Source: Gerris lacustris (lineage: Eukaryota; Arthropoda; Insecta; Hemiptera; Gerridae). From it: a stretch of 64,000 bases of DNA. A program made the translations under genes and the position numbers. Location of the stretch: the NCBI GenBank assembly GCA_951217055.1, contig OX578277.1:106772119-106836118 (forward strand). The letters are read 5' to 3'. The stretch's first letter is position 1; each line of letters begins with the position of its first letter. Positions 33,801-45,985 of this stretch are shown here, piece after piece. The notes under the pieces were generated by a model. It worked only from the letters and a program-made list of their open reading frames with translations, was not told the DNA's origin and searched no databases.

Positions 33801-36564
33801 CACGGATGTATTGAAGTCCTTAGTTTCGCTTCCACTACTGGAATCATCTTCAGGGATGTGGTGCATTCTGATATTGACTCGAAGCAAACACAAGATAAAA
33901 TCGCAACGGCTATCTTGTGTTTGCTTCGTGTGAAACATCACGATGCACCACACCCCTGAAGATGCTTCCAGTAGTGGAAGCGAAACGTAGGATTTCAACC
34001 CGCACTAAATAATGATCTAAAACTCATTGCTTTTGATTGCTTCAGTATAAACAGATTATTTAGTAAGCCTATAAAGGTGTAAGATGTAGATTCGAGCCTT
34101 CTTGGGGTCGCTTTTTTTATCCCTTTAATGTTGTTATACTGAAACTATTGTTTTTTGTTTAAGAAGAGTATGTTCTTATCAACTGTTTTCTATTATACGA
34201 GTAGTTTAAAGATTATAACCATAGGTTTTATCAATTACACAAAGTTAACTACATAAAATTTTATCCATGATCTATTTTAAAAAATAACTATAACTATTTA
34301 TTTCCTTGTAATTAAGAAAAAAAAATCGAAATTTGATACCACTCTTATGAAAATTATTCCATAATATTATACAATACATACATACATATCTTAACGATTA
34401 ACTATTTATTTATATAGATAAATCAAATGATATCATTACCTTGCTAACTGCAAACAACAGCAAACCTCCAAGGAGTGACAGGCCCACTAATCCTATTGCG
34501 TTTAATACAGAAATCCCTGTCAACAAAATTTAAAAAAAAGAAATATAAAAATAATTTCATCAATTTAATAGTAGCAATAATTAATTAAAATTGTTGCAGG
34601 AGTCAATTAAAGTGATAGCTTTCAGTATTTATAAGGTCATCACAAGTGCTAATTATTAAAAGAAATACGTGTGGTGTAGCGGGACACCCGGTAGGAACGA
34701 AGTTCCTTACATTATTCATTATATATAAATTATAAGATCACACTAAGTACGATTACATTGCGAACTAATTATACATGGCAGAGTTAGAAAAGAGACAAAA
34801 TTAAAAGTAACAAACTGTTTGTAGCAGAGTTAAGGCAAAATTAAAAGAAAATCATTATTTGTATAATTAAAGCAAGCGTCTTACTATAAATAAATATTGA
34901 ATATAACAGAAAAGTTGATCATAATGAGTTTATAGTAAAAGAGTATGTTTGGTAAAGGAGTTTGGATTGAAATAGGACTGTTTTCTACCTACCCGGCCAA
35001 TTAATTTAAAATATTATAAAATATATCTCTTCCCTACTCTAAAGCTTCTGCTTGTATCAGGGTGAAATTTTACATGATTATATTTTATTTATTTACAAAA
35101 CAGTGACATTTTTGACGTATATAACAAAAATAATCAAAACAAGTCAAGTAACAGGCTTCCTTAATAACACTTTTTCCCGTCTTTGATGCTTACGTTTTGC
35201 GCGTGAACGCTTGGGCGGATAACGTTTTCCGACAAACTCAGCCTGTGCATTGGTAAAATGAACATGTGTATCAAATTTCATCTAACTCGGTGATCTTTTA
35301 CTCAAGTTATCGTCATCTGTAGATTTCGTGACGGTGATTTTGGTAGTTTTTTCGGATTCACTCCCGGGCTCCAGAACATGTCATAAGGAACTTCGTTCCA
35401 AAAACTAGATTTAAATTAATTAATTAATTAATACGACGATGTTGGTTACAGTAAGTCGAAGACCAACGTAGGACTAATAACAAAAAACAGTACTTTTCCT
35501 ACTATAGGTAGTGAGGAAATGTAAAAAGGGTATATTTGGAAGATTAGGAATTCCACATGAATTAGAAGCTGACAAATAAGGTGTTTAGCAGTTACGAATT
35601 TAAAGAGTTTGGAAACAATTACAGTTTTAAAATAAACACATCTAGCCCTCACTATCCGCCGACAAATGGACACAGAAAAAGCAGTGGGCATAGTCAAGAA
35701 AATGCTCCAAAAAGCAAAAGACTCCGGTACTGATTTTAAATTACATCTCCTTAATTATAGGAATTCGCTAGTTACCGCAGTTTAGAGAATTCTTCTGCTC
35801 AACTCATAATGAGTAGGATCTTAAGATCCAAACAGACAGAAGACCCATCCCGTTGTCACCCTAAGGCGGCTTTCACACCGAAGTAGCAAGTTGCAGGTTG
35901 CATGCGTCCTGGAAACACCAGATTATCTTAGGAGTCGAGGTAATTGAACGAGCCTACACACCGAAGATGCACGTGCGACTCGAGAACCAGCCGGCTGGTT
36001 CTCGAGTCGCACTTGCCACTTGCTTTCAGGATGCACTTCACACTTGCATCTTCGGTGTGTAGGCTCGTTCAATTACCTTAACTAGGCAATAGGAATTTGA
36101 AAAATACAAAATGGTGGAGAGCGGCCATGTCCCGCCAATTATGGTTATCAATAGGATTTTCAAGATCCTGATTACAAAATTATTAAGTGGATCAAAAATC
36201 AAGTTGATGTTAGTTTGTCCCTTGATAGATGACCACTTTGATTTGGAGTAATATTTTAATAACTAACCATTCCTACAACTTTTATTATTGTATGACTTTT
36301 AAAGTGGCATATCCTACGACTATTAAAGTAGTCCTGTCAAATGTCAATTGCATCAAATAAAAATGTTATTAGCATTTGTCAAGTGGTTGTGCTATTTAAT
36401 AGACAATATTAACTGTAGTATTACATAATTAATAAAAAAATAAATAAACCTTGTTTAGTGTAAAGATCATATATCTCTTTGGAAGTTGGCTTATAACCAT
36501 CAAGTTTTTGCGTCCCTATTATTTGAAAAAGTATAATTAAATTTGCTCCGATAATTCCACCGAT
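27737..36564 (-). CDS. Small four-pass membrane protein gene (DUF4728-like), 5'-incomplete
   Basis: Four - strand exons at 36450-36564, 34440-34516, 28601-28736 and 27737-27810 have GT/AG introns and phases that join exactly, giving about 133 residues to a TAA. Predicted membrane helices are IGGIIGANLIILFQIIG, VLNAIGLVGLSLLGGLLLF, LITCTSLVLNLIALLLRLLG and TMLFFIWIVYSYF. A basic KKRR follows helix 2, and the protein ends YFKFLEGSKPLI. Layout and ending (IVYSYFK.LE) resemble the small insect DUF4728-type proteins, whose function is unknown; the name is from memory of the family pattern. The cysteine-rich N-terminus usual in the family is missing here and should lie upstream. All four exons are too short for an ORF scan to find. 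Confidence 0.8.
27889..28019. mobile_element. TAA-flanked MITE, 131 bp (PIF/Harbinger-like)
   Basis: Inverted ends AGGCGGAGACACACTTGAGC and its near complement (one G/A difference), flanked by TAA at 27886-27888 and 28020-28022. A three-base TWA duplication is typical of PIF/Harbinger MITEs. It sits in the last intron of the membrane-protein gene. Confidence 0.85.
28601..28736 (-). CDS. Membrane-protein exon, KRR loop and helix 3
   Basis: KRRTVLSVWMLITC, SLVLNLIALLLRLLG, then the acidic loop TELDDTTLIIEISIY. Acceptor ATTGTATTTTAG, donor GTAAGAG. Its acceptor lies about 65 bp from the 77-bp array at 28800-30240, which fills the adjoining intron end. Confidence 0.82.
28800..30240. repeat. 77-bp tandem array, ~18 copies, with an internal duplicated block
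   Basis: TGTCATACTG recurs at 28865, 28942 and 29019 in 77-bp steps. Units carry CTTTTGCCCCAGCACAACTC. Block 29507-29790 is repeated almost exactly at 29870-30150. Long ORFs appear on both strands (up to 238 codons) because the unit lacks stops; 77 is not a multiple of 3, so the protein would change frame in each unit. I treat them as non-coding. Confidence 0.93.
30241..30881. other. Intron DNA, nothing recognised
   Basis: AT-rich sequence between the 77-bp array and the left inverted arm. No feature seen. Confidence 0.5.
30882..31093. repeat. Left arm of a 212-bp inverted repeat
   Basis: Inverse of 33129-33341: CTTAATGATAATGTGGATCC, the AAGAAAAGAAGACTAATTC block and ATTACCTCTATCCAATATAA match. 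It contains GGCTTCACGAGCCG. Possibly the ends of a Penelope-like or foldback element. Confidence 0.88.
31500..32752. mobile_element. Non-autonomous hAT element, 1253 bp
   Basis: Ends CAGAGACGGGA and TCCCGTCTCTG are perfect 11-bp inverted repeats. An exact 8-bp duplication CTGATAAG flanks it (31492-31499 and 32753-32760), diagnostic of hAT. Subterminal DNA is full of TTATGACSTTTATT motifs in both halves. No transposase remains. A second hAT element lies inside at 32169-32313. Confidence 0.92.
32169..32313. mobile_element. hAT MITE nested in the hAT element, 145 bp
   Basis: Ends CAGTGCTCGATTT and AAATCGAGCCCTG (12 of 13 pair), with an exact 8-bp duplication GGTTTACT at 32161-32168 and 32314-32321. 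Interior has a ~20-base C run and GGAACGCCGTTCC. It is younger than its host element. Confidence 0.92.
33129..33341. repeat. Right arm of the inverted repeat
   Basis: Partner of 30882-31093, about 90% identical by eye. It contains GTGGAGCCGAAACGTTGCC, a text often seen in Penelope-like terminal repeats (inference). The ~2.0-kb interval between the arms holds the hAT element at 31500-32752. Confidence 0.88.
33342..34439. other. Intron DNA with an inverted pair at 33798-34005
   Basis: Arms at about 33798-33896 and 33910-34005 are inverse copies carrying CACCACACCCCTGAAGATG, TTCCAGTAGTGGAAGCGAAA and GCAAACACAAGATA. Each arm has a CTGAAGA...GAAA hammerhead-like core. The rest shows nothing. Confidence 0.65.
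34440..34516 (-). CDS. Membrane-protein exon, helix 2
   Basis: Two bases complete a Gly, then ISVLNAIGLVGLSLLGGLLL and FAVSK. Acceptor TTGACAG, donor GTAATG. Strongly hydrophobic. Confidence 0.8.
34517..36449. other. Intron with a dispersed repeat and an imperfect palindrome
   Basis: 35185-35410 is copy 2 of the repeat at 4890-5165. 35938-36082 is an imperfect inverted repeat: AATTGAACGAGCCTACACAC and its complement at the ends, and CGAGAACCAGC/GCTGGTTCTCG at the centre, likely a small MITE. TAGGGTGACAACG-type flanks give no clear target duplication. Confidence 0.65.
36450..36564 (-). CDS. Membrane-protein exon, helix 1 and loop
   Basis: 38 codons plus one base: IGGIIGANLIILFQIIG then TQKLDGYKPTSKEIYDLYTK. 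Acceptor TTATGTTTTAG; donor GTTTATT. Only this frame is open through the exon, so the preceding exon must end in phase 0. Confidence 0.75.
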
Positions 36565-36829
36565 CTAAAACATAAAAATACGACCACAAATTTATATAAT
36601 TATCACACACACTAAAACATACGAAGGATAAACAAAATATTACATGCGAAATGTTATTTTTAGTGGAGGTTCTATTATCTTGAGTACTGAGCATAAATCA
36701 ATTAATGCTGATAATGCAGATGCAATAGATAGTGAAGGCAGGGAGGTTATTAAAATAGCATTGCTCTGCTCTAAATGGTAGTACCATAAAATAGTCTCAG
36801 CCTAGGATGTAATCGTAGCACAATTCCAG

Positions 36830-37100
36830 TGTTTAAGGTAAGGGAATTTCCTCTACCTAATGAGAAGGAATTGTGCTCGTAGCAAGTGTTTAAGGTAAGG
36901 GAATTTCCTCTACCTAATGAGATAAAATTGTGCTCGTAGCAAGTGTTTAAGGTAAGGGAATTTCCTCTACCTAATGAGATGGAATCGTGTTCGTAGCAAG
37001 TGTTTAAGGAAAGGGAATTTCTTCTACCTAATGAGATGGAATTGTGCTCGTAGAAAATGTTTAAGGTAAGGGGATTTCCTCTACCTAATGAAATGAAAAA
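36830..37100. repeat. 57-bp tandem array, 5 copies
   Basis: GTTTAAGG recurs at 36831, 36888 and 36945. Units hold GGTAAGGGAATTTCCTCTAC. 57 is a multiple of 3, so a repetitive - strand ORF (137 codons) arises by chance; there is no coding support. Confidence 0.9.
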
Positions 37101-37984
37101 GTGGACAAGAATATTAAATATACAATTGTATAAAGGAAGATATACCACTTGGATCCATCCTATGAGTTTGATTCCTTGTTCCAAAGAGCAACCGCAGAAA
37201 CAGGTTGTTAGCAGGTACCAACTTCTTCCTGTGAATCACAGATATTTATAATGAACTGAGAGAAATTAGGTGAAAAATTTGATAAAAATGGGTAAAGCAA
37301 TAATGCTGGGATTTTTCGTCCACTTTATGGTGAAGAGCTGTTACTTGAATATAACCTTTCATGTAAATAAAATCAGAGGTAAGACTTTATGGAAATAATT
37401 TTCACTTCACGGGAAAAAATTGGATCATGAATATGTTTTTGAAAATTTAATCCAATGTAGCCAAACCGTTACACCTCCCTCTCTTAAGAAGGTTGGCATT
37501 GTGGGCTGTGGGCTTCTATTCCCGAAATATAGTTCTAAATATGGTAAAATTGAGCAACCTCCTGTCATATCATAATTTTCTAGTACTACATTTAAGCGCG
37601 TCACATATTTAATGTTATTTGCGTCACGAGAATTTCTTCTGTTTCCTAACTCAAAATATATCCATGCAAAAAGAATTGCAGAATTATCCACCCCATGCAT
37701 TCTCAAGGGATCATAATTTAAGGAAATTATGATGTAGGCCTCATAGTCCTATTATAAAATCAGAAGGGACAGCAAACTTGTTTCATTCAAAAGCAAGCAG
37801 TATGTCTGCCCATCTATCTGACAGTAATACACAGGTGTGTGACAATGAGAGCAAAGTAACATTCGAGTGTCACATTTTACATGCTGTTTTTTGCTAGACG
37901 AAAATTTCTTCTGTCCTTCAGCCCAAAAGCATTTCTATGTTAAAATGATGAGAACGCCTTTATCCCGAAAAATAATGGTGTAAG
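37101..37984. other. Nothing recognised
   Basis: Moderately AT-rich DNA. A 93-codon - strand ORF at 37425-37706 has no family resemblance that I can see and no splice context. Confidence 0.4.
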
Positions 37985-39010
37985 AGGCAGGAGGATTATG
38001 AATGAATATACATGTTTGAAGTAAGAGGATTATGAATGAGTATACATGTGTGAAGTAGGTTGACTATGAATGAGTAGTTGTATACATGTGTGAAGTAGGA
38101 GGATTATGAATTAGGATACATGTGTTAAGTAGGAGGATTATGAATGAGTATACATGTGTGAAGATGGAGGATTATGAATTAGGATACATATGTTAAGTAA
38201 GAGGATTATGATTGAGTATACATGTGTGATGTGTGAAGTAATAGGATTATGAATGAGTATAATACATGTGTGAAGTAAGAGGATTATGAATGAGTATACA
38301 TGTGTGAAGTAGGAGGATTATGAATTAGAATACATGTGTTAATTAGGAGGACTATGAATGAGTAGTATACGTGTGTGAAGTAGGAGGATTATGAATTAGG
38401 ATACATGTGTTAAGTAGGAGGATTATGAATGAGTATACATGTGTGAAGATGGAGGATTATGAATTAGGATACATATGTTAAGTAAGAGGATTATGATTGA
38501 GTATACATGTGTGATGTGTGAAGTAATAGGATTATGAATGAGTATAATACATGTGTGAAGTAAGAGGATTATGAATTAGGATACATATGTTAAGTAAGAG
38601 GATTATGATTGAGTATACATGTGTGATGTGTGAAGTAATAGGATTATGAATGAGTATACATGTGTGAAGTAAGAGGATTATGAATGAGTATACATGTGTG
38701 AAGTAGGAGGATTATGAATTAGTATACATGTGTGAAGTAGGAGGATTATGAATTAGGATACATGTGTTAATTAGAAGGATTATGAATGAGTATACATGTG
38801 TGAAGATGGAGGATTATGAATTAGGATACATGTGTTAAGTAAGAGGATTATGAATGAGTATACATGTGTGAAGTAAGAGGATTATGAATGAGTATACATG
38901 TGTGAAGTAGGAATATTATGAATTAGTATACATGTTTTAAGTAAGATGATTATGAATGAGTATACATGTGTGAAGATGGAGGATTATGAATGAGTCTACT
39001 TGTGTGAAGT
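37985..39010. repeat. ~33-bp minisatellite, about 30 copies
   Basis: Units GAGGATTATGAATGAGTATA then CATGTGTGAAGTAG, with variant units (GAATTAGGATACATGTGTTA) arranged in repeated blocks. Unit length varies by 1-10 bp. Confidence 0.93.
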
Positions 39011-39349
39011 ATAATGAATCTCTTTGAAAAATGACATTGGAAATGGCTAAAGGACGTGACTATACTTCCTAAAATGTTAAGTTATATGACACCATTTGGG
39101 ATCAAAATACTATATCCAAGCCACCTATCTGAACTGGGACTCACTGGGAGACCTCTAGCGTACCTAATTACTAGAAAATAGCTTTGATTATCTCTATATC
39201 ATATAAAATAGGAGAAAATAGAGAACGCTTTACTCGTATACAAAAAGATTATACGCTCTTATTCGTCCCATGAATGCTTTTGAAATGGCCTCTGGGTACA
39301 TGAACGGATGATGCGTAACGAAGTAGAATATCTTAATTATAAAGCTTAA

Positions 39350-40314
39350 CCCTAGAACGCTAACCATACTTTTTAATCTCTCATGACTAACCTTGAGTCA
39401 TATTGACTCCCTAATCTATTATACCCAGTTTTATTAAATATAAAGGCCTAATATGTACAATATTATTTTAACACGTTTTAGTGCTAGTTGATAGGACACT
39501 TGGGTGCTATGTTTTCCATAAAAAAACATTTTTTCCTTTTAATTCCGGTTTTTCAATCTGGAATTGTTATCTACCGGAGTGTTTTTATTTACTTTTTATG
39601 TATGCAGCTTTTTCTTTCCTTTCCTTTGGTTTTTTATTTCGTAAATTGTTTCAATTAATTTATCATTTTCCTCATCATCGCTGATGGGATCAAAATAAAG
39701 GCATTTTCTATTTTCAAATTAGGGTCCAAATCACAAGCGTCAACCATTATTGTCGAATACGCTCTTTTTCATAATCTGTATCTGAATAGGTCATTTCCTT
39801 CATCAAGCGATAAATGTCGTTTGGGTCATTGTATTTTTTCTCCATTATTTGACTATATTTATATTCTATTAACTTTATGTAATTTAGACATATGAAGACA
39901 AAAAAACAAAACAATTTATACTTATAAATGAATAAATTACAATTATATTACCTTTAATTGGTAATAATTATTCAATTAAAAGTTATATAATACCTAATTT
40001 ATAAGATTTGAAATGGCTAAATAAACAATAACACTTATTAGATTAGGCTGTTAATACTATTCTGCGTCATAATGACAACAAAAAATTTACGTGTAAGACT
40101 AAACAGGAGTAAAAATGACTCCGTACTCCGTGACTACAGAAAAACAAATGATATGTCCTCTTTAGAATCTGAATGTGGAACTGATAGAAGTGTAGAAAAG
40201 TCAAGGGTGGAGATAACATAGCTGAGATGTGGGAGTTCTGTGTTTTACAGACACCGTGCATTCGTATTTAAAAAAAAATGGGAGTCATTTTGACTCCAGG
40301 TTAGCGTTCTAGGG
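39350..40314. mobile_element. piggyBac-like non-autonomous element, 965 bp
   Basis: Perfect 16-bp inverted ends CCCTAGAACGCTAACC, flanked by TTAA (39346-39349) on the left and TTAG (40315-40318) on the right, one base off the piggyBac TTAA target. The CCCTAGA start is the classic piggyBac end. Subterminal GAGTCATATTGACTCCC pairs with GGGAGTCATTTTGACTCC. No transposase ORF. Confidence 0.85.
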
Positions 40315-42840
40315 TTAGTATGGCTTTGGACATATTACACACAAACACAAGTTGCAATGTTCACTTTCATCCAGATCTGTAAAAAAAGCAATGGAATACA
40401 ATAATGATGTTCATGGCATGCTTTGTTACTTGTTGGTACCTCGTGGAGCACTATGGAAAGTTACGATATTATACCTTATGTAGGAACATCCATCTCAGTA
40501 ACGGTGTATGGTATATTATTTTCCAATAATATTGCCCCAGGAAGACTCTAATGTTTGTCTCTACATGAGCATCATCACGTAAATGGTAAAGATCTAGTCT
40601 ACAAAAAGGAGCATTTTGCTCACTGCTACTAGTACATTTTTTTTATTGAAAGTATCATTTTCAATTTAATTCTGTCTACCATTTTACAGAACGGATGTTC
40701 CACTAGTTACATGATTATTGACTGCTCATCCCTCAAACCAGCAATTTGTCCTTACAATACCTTAACCCCTTTATCATTGTTGACAGATTAGAATGGATAA
40801 GTATACCAAATTAAAAACATTTATCTACGATTGATACGAAATATAAACATTTCATCTCAGTTTAGATGCGTAGAAAGTGATTCTTTTTATAGTTGTATTC
40901 ATTGCTCATAAGGTGAAGAATTCTTCACCTTATCGCACGACTTGCGTGTTTGTTTACATTAATCAAAACTAATTGCTAATTCCTAATTTGCTGTTGGATT
41001 AATTAAAGTAACTGTTTTTATCTAGTTTTTAGTGATAAACAATGTATATTTAATGTTTTTCTGTATTTATTATTAAAATCCAACAATCGTAGATAAAGTA
41101 CGGTTCACAACTTGTGCGACAACTGCATTTTGCTTTGCTCGTGTGGTTTTACTACCCTCGCTGCCGCTCGGGTGCAAACTCCACGCACGCATGCAAAATG
41201 CTACTTTCCGCACTAGACGCGTAATATACTATTAAATAGTTCCTCCACCACAAATTAGATTCCCCCCCCCCTATTTATTGTGTCAGTATGAAAATAAAAA
41301 TAAGTTAAAATTACAAAAGATAAAGGATAAAGTTGTTAACTGTGACATTTATAAAAAATCATTGTAAACACTATATAATGTTCATTATATTGAAATAAAT
41401 TCTATTTTCATTCATTCATTAATATTTAGCATCAATATATTGATAACATAATCAATTTATATATACTGCAAATAAATATATATTTACGTTGTACATTTGT
41501 TCATAAAAGAAAGTGTCTTTTTCAATCTCAAATAGAGTAAATTTATAAAAGATTTTTTTAAAGTGTTCATGATAATATTATAATATATGGAAACATAAGT
41601 TTTGATATTAGATTATTATTATCAACAATATGGACTTAATTTCGATATTACATACAAATTTATATAAAAGCCATACTTGTGTTTTAAAAAAGTAATTAAA
41701 TATTTTGTATTTTATAATAAACAATCTTTAATTTTAATAATTCATATTTTTATATAAACCAATAAGTAATATGATATATATCAATAGAGATGTTTATATA
41801 TCAATATTGCAGATAAATCAATAACAAAAATATTGATTTTAATAAAGAATATTCGTAACTATTTAACTTTTAAGGAAAATAAACAATTACATGCAGTCAT
41901 ATAATATATATAAATATATATATATTTTAAATTATAAAATATATTTTGAAACTACTTATGATTTTGTTTTTAATTAAAAGGAAGGGAAATTTGCTGCTCA
42001 AATGATGAGATTAAATGTAAAATCATGCGATTTATAAAATGATTAATAGTGTTTTCGAAAATGATAAAAAGTTTTTTTTCATACGGGCATTATTTTTCTC
42101 CTTAGGTTGAGACCCATCCCCGGATCGATACGACTCCATTTTCCTTCAGCCACCAAGCTCAAACTGGTTCGAGGTTTATTTTAAAAAATAAAAGCGAATT
42201 TCACAGAGTTTATTTAACTTTTTCAAAGAAGGGAAACCCTCTTATATAATTTTCTTTTTACCAAAAAAATATTAATTGATTGGAGATAACATGAATACTG
42301 ATAGCAGCTGTAAGGATCCAGCTTCAAGGGTCACGAGAACCAGGATGCCCCAATAATTCAACGCTCCCCTCCCCTGCCACTACCCCCTCCAATACCCCCT
42401 CCCCCCGAGACTACCCTAATACCCCTCTACCTGACACAACCCCCTCCAATAACCCTCCCTCCGACAATCCATCAATATTAACCCAACTCCCAATACCAAA
42501 CTTAAGTGAATTTCCTGCAATCTACGAAATTGCAGGATGTAATACTTCAGATATAGAAAGGATTTCAAAATATATATAATTTTGCAGACAATTAAATTCT
42601 TACTTCTTTATTTTTTAAAAAAAATATATTAATTTCTAATATATATATTTATTTATGATGTGTAATATATACGATTAAATGTAATATTCTCTATATAATA
42701 TGTATATTTTTAGGGGTTCGTAGCTCTTGTCCGTCCGTAGCTCTTTTAACCAATAAAAAAAAAATATATATACGTATATAAAATTAAAGTCTGTACATTG
42801 GTCGGAATTGAAAATTATTTGGATACTATTTTATTTTATA
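40315..42840. repeat. AT-rich DNA containing a dispersed repeat at 40820-41235
   Basis: Most complete copy of the family at 11735 and 19845. TTTATCTACGATTG (about 40819) and CAATCGTAGATAAA (41084-41097) are inverted, followed by a GC-richer tail CTACCCTCGCTGCCGCTCGG. The remainder is AT-rich with C-rich simple sequence near 42365-42490. Confidence 0.65.
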
Positions 42841-44810
42841 CTAGCTGGGTACCCGTGCTTCGCTACGGAGTGTTATTATAATTTGATGTTTATAAACAAC
42901 CATAATGAAACATATAAATTATTTTACTATGCAAGAATATCTAGATTCTATCTCTCCCACCTATTTCTATACCCCCTCCTCATTGATAAGCTAATTTTAA
43001 AGATCCTAAATTCCCCCCCCCCCCCCCCCCCCTAAAGTAAAATATGACAAAACAATACATAAAAACTATTACTCTACTCTTAAAGAGCTTTTGCATCATC
43101 AATGGTATTCATTACATTGACCTCGTATTCATTACTTGTACCATACCCCTGAGTACCAAATTTAAATTTCCAAAATTCATGTAGGCTGTCATTTTCCCCT
43201 TGCTTTGAAGGGAAAGTGAGTAAATATTCATCAAATTGGGATAAAACTGTAGATTTGTATAAAAGACATGCCCTCATACAGACACTCTTCTTTTTTTTAT
43301 AAGATATTGCTATATTTTTCCATTTTACCCCCTCCTAAATGAAAATACATATGACAAAACTGTACATAGTGAGCAAATTTTCATCGAGATCGAATTAAAA
43401 CTGTTGATTTGTATAAAGAACATAAACACATTCACACATACGTTGACTTTTATAGATATAGATATACATTTCCATTTTACCCCCCTCCTAAATGAAAATA
43501 TGACAAAAACGTACTTAACAACAATTAATGTACTCTTAAAGAGCTTTCCAACGATATGCATCATGAAGGGTATCCATTACTTTGACATTTGTACCCCGTA
43601 CCTCTGTGTACCAAAATTTTAATTTCGGAAAATCATGTAGGCAGTGACCTTCACCTTGTTTGGAAGAAAAAGAGTGTAAAAATGCATCAAATTGGGATAA
43701 AACTGTAGATTTGTATAAAAGACATTATACCCTCAGACAGACACTCTTCTGTTTATATAAGATATAGCTATATTTTTCCATTTTACCCTCCTCCTAAATG
43801 AAAATATGACACAAATGTACATAACAACAATTACTGTACTCTTAAAGAGCTTTTCAACGATATGCATCACGAAGGGTATTCATTACTTTGACCCCGTATT
43901 CATTACTTGTACCCCGTACCCCTGTGTACCAAAATTTAAATTTCGAAAATTCATGTAGACCTTGATTTTTTCCTTGCTTTGAAGGTCAAGTGTGCAAATT
44001 TTCATCAAAATCGGGCTAAAACTGTAGATTTGTATAAAGAACAAACATACACACACACACCGTGATGGTGTATCACCTCTGTCGTTACACCATATACTTT
44101 TCAACTGTAGCCTACTTGATCCCGGTAGAAGTTCGCTCCTTAGGGCTGCTGTAAGTCTAGGAGATCCGTGGCCTCCACCTCTTCACCACCTTCTGAAAAA
44201 ACAACTACTACCTTACTTCATAACCTTTGTTAACTATTTCTATAATTTATTATTTCCTTAAGCCTCTTGCTCCTATCTTATTACAATATTTTCATTAGTT
44301 TTTGATCTCTATTGAGTACTTCGTTAAGCTCAATAATTTTGAAGTATATTTCTCTGAACCAATTTTGATTGATTATATGGCTGTTAATTTGTTTGTTAGT
44401 CTAAATTTGTTAAAGTTATTAATCTTTCTAATAAGCATATTTACTACAACCCTTTGTTATTTGATTTATTTTAAAACTATGCACATCAATATTCTTGTAA
44501 CTGTGATAATTTTGCGTGTAACTATGTTTGTAATTAAGTTCCTATATTCATTTTAGTTTTGTCTTTTCTTGTTATTTGTTACTAACTTGTTTTTAATACG
44601 CTTGCAGAAACTTCCAATTGCTGTAAGTTTTATTATCTATCTTACCGTCATTGTTGTTATCGATGTCTATTTTCTTATTTAAGCCAATTGTTAAATGTAA
44701 TTTTGACCTTTAACCGCATGTATTACTAATTGTGGAGCATGCTGTAATTTAGTATACAAAAAAAACACACACACACACACACATACGTTGACTTTTATAT
44801 ATATAGATTT
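42841..44810. repeat. Long interspersed repeat with ~300-400 bp internal units
   Basis: Starts ACTAGCTGGGTACCCGTGCT, then TCGCTACGG. Three to four diverged units carry CTCCTAAATGAAAATATGAC, TACTCTTAAAGAGCTTT and ATAAAACTGTAGATTTGTAT. It ends in (AC)n, ACATACGTTGACTTTTATA. About 44060-44760 interrupts the pattern. The opening text is familiar from many invertebrate repeats; class not determined. Confidence 0.6.
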
Positions 44811-45372
44811 CCCAAAAACCAGATCCGGCCTTAACCTTTTTCGTGTATGTATGTGTGCCTGTCGCCCCAGTCAGACATTACAGGCGCAAAACTGGATAAA
44901 TGAAATCCATTTGTTTCTTTTCAGAAGTGAGGGCAAACAAGTTGAGCAATTTGTAGGCTTGGTTTCATCGAAAAATATTGAGGAGAACCAAAGTTATTAA
45001 CAATTTTACAAAAAATAAACCTAAAAATATTAGGTTGACCCTCCCAGTATAACCAAAACCCACAGACTCGCTAATCAAAATGTTTGGGTACTTTAAGATT
45101 CTAGACCACCTAGAGACTCGCGGTTTTTTGCGCGGAAATTGGCCCAAACCAACTGGAGAAATCCGAAAAGTTAAAAAAAAAGTTTTACCCCTTAAAAAAT
45201 TAAAGATAGCGGACACAACTTTCAAGTTTTTTTGGAGGCTTATTGCAACTAAACGGCAAGTCTTATCGAAAAGCAGATTGCACCATCCTTAACTGATTTT
45301 AAAAGATCTACAACTTTGGTCCTATGACTTTTTGTCGTACCTCCATCGGTTCTACCTTAAATTGTGCTAAAT

Positions 45373-45985
45373 TACTACGTTTTTATTAGCTTGCATTCTT
45401 GTTTGTTTGTTTGTTTGCCCGGTACAAATCTGGCAATCGATTTCTAACTAACTTCCCGAATAGCTAGACATTTGAAACTTTTTTCATAGCTCAGAACACG
45501 ATGATAATGCATTATTTTAATACTTTTAGCCATCTTTCAGCAGAATTTAATTGGTTTTCAGCAAATTTTGCTTTACGGAAAGTTAGTTCGGAAAAAATCC
45601 GCAAGTTATTTTATTTGTTTTGCCATATCCCATATTTACGCAATCTTCATTTTGACGGGTCTCAAATTTGTGATAGATAAACATTGAATGACAGCAAAAA
45701 CAGGAAATATCGATTATATTATTCATATTATTTGAAATATATCGATGGCACGCTTTAGATTTGGTGTTGGGGAGATCCGTTCTACAAAGATTTGTCCTTT
45801 TATAGGTTTAAGATCAGCTCTCTAGATGGTTGTCATTTATGTGAAGTAAATAAATTCAAAACTATTTTTTTTCACTAACATTATATATTATATAACAATA
45901 ATATTATCAACATTATATACGATTCAACAGAAAATTTAAAAACGTAGTATATAAAAAGTTCTTTTTATCTTGAAATTATTTTATT
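45373..45985 (+). repeat. Dispersed repeat family, copy 3
   Basis: Closely matches 10876-11485 in the same orientation, with small indels (e.g. loss of AAATAAATAAG). 34 kb separates the two copies. Confidence 0.9.

Noticed and set aside
37425..37706. 93-codon - strand ORF
   Set aside because: No recognisable motif, no splice or start context, and not repeated.
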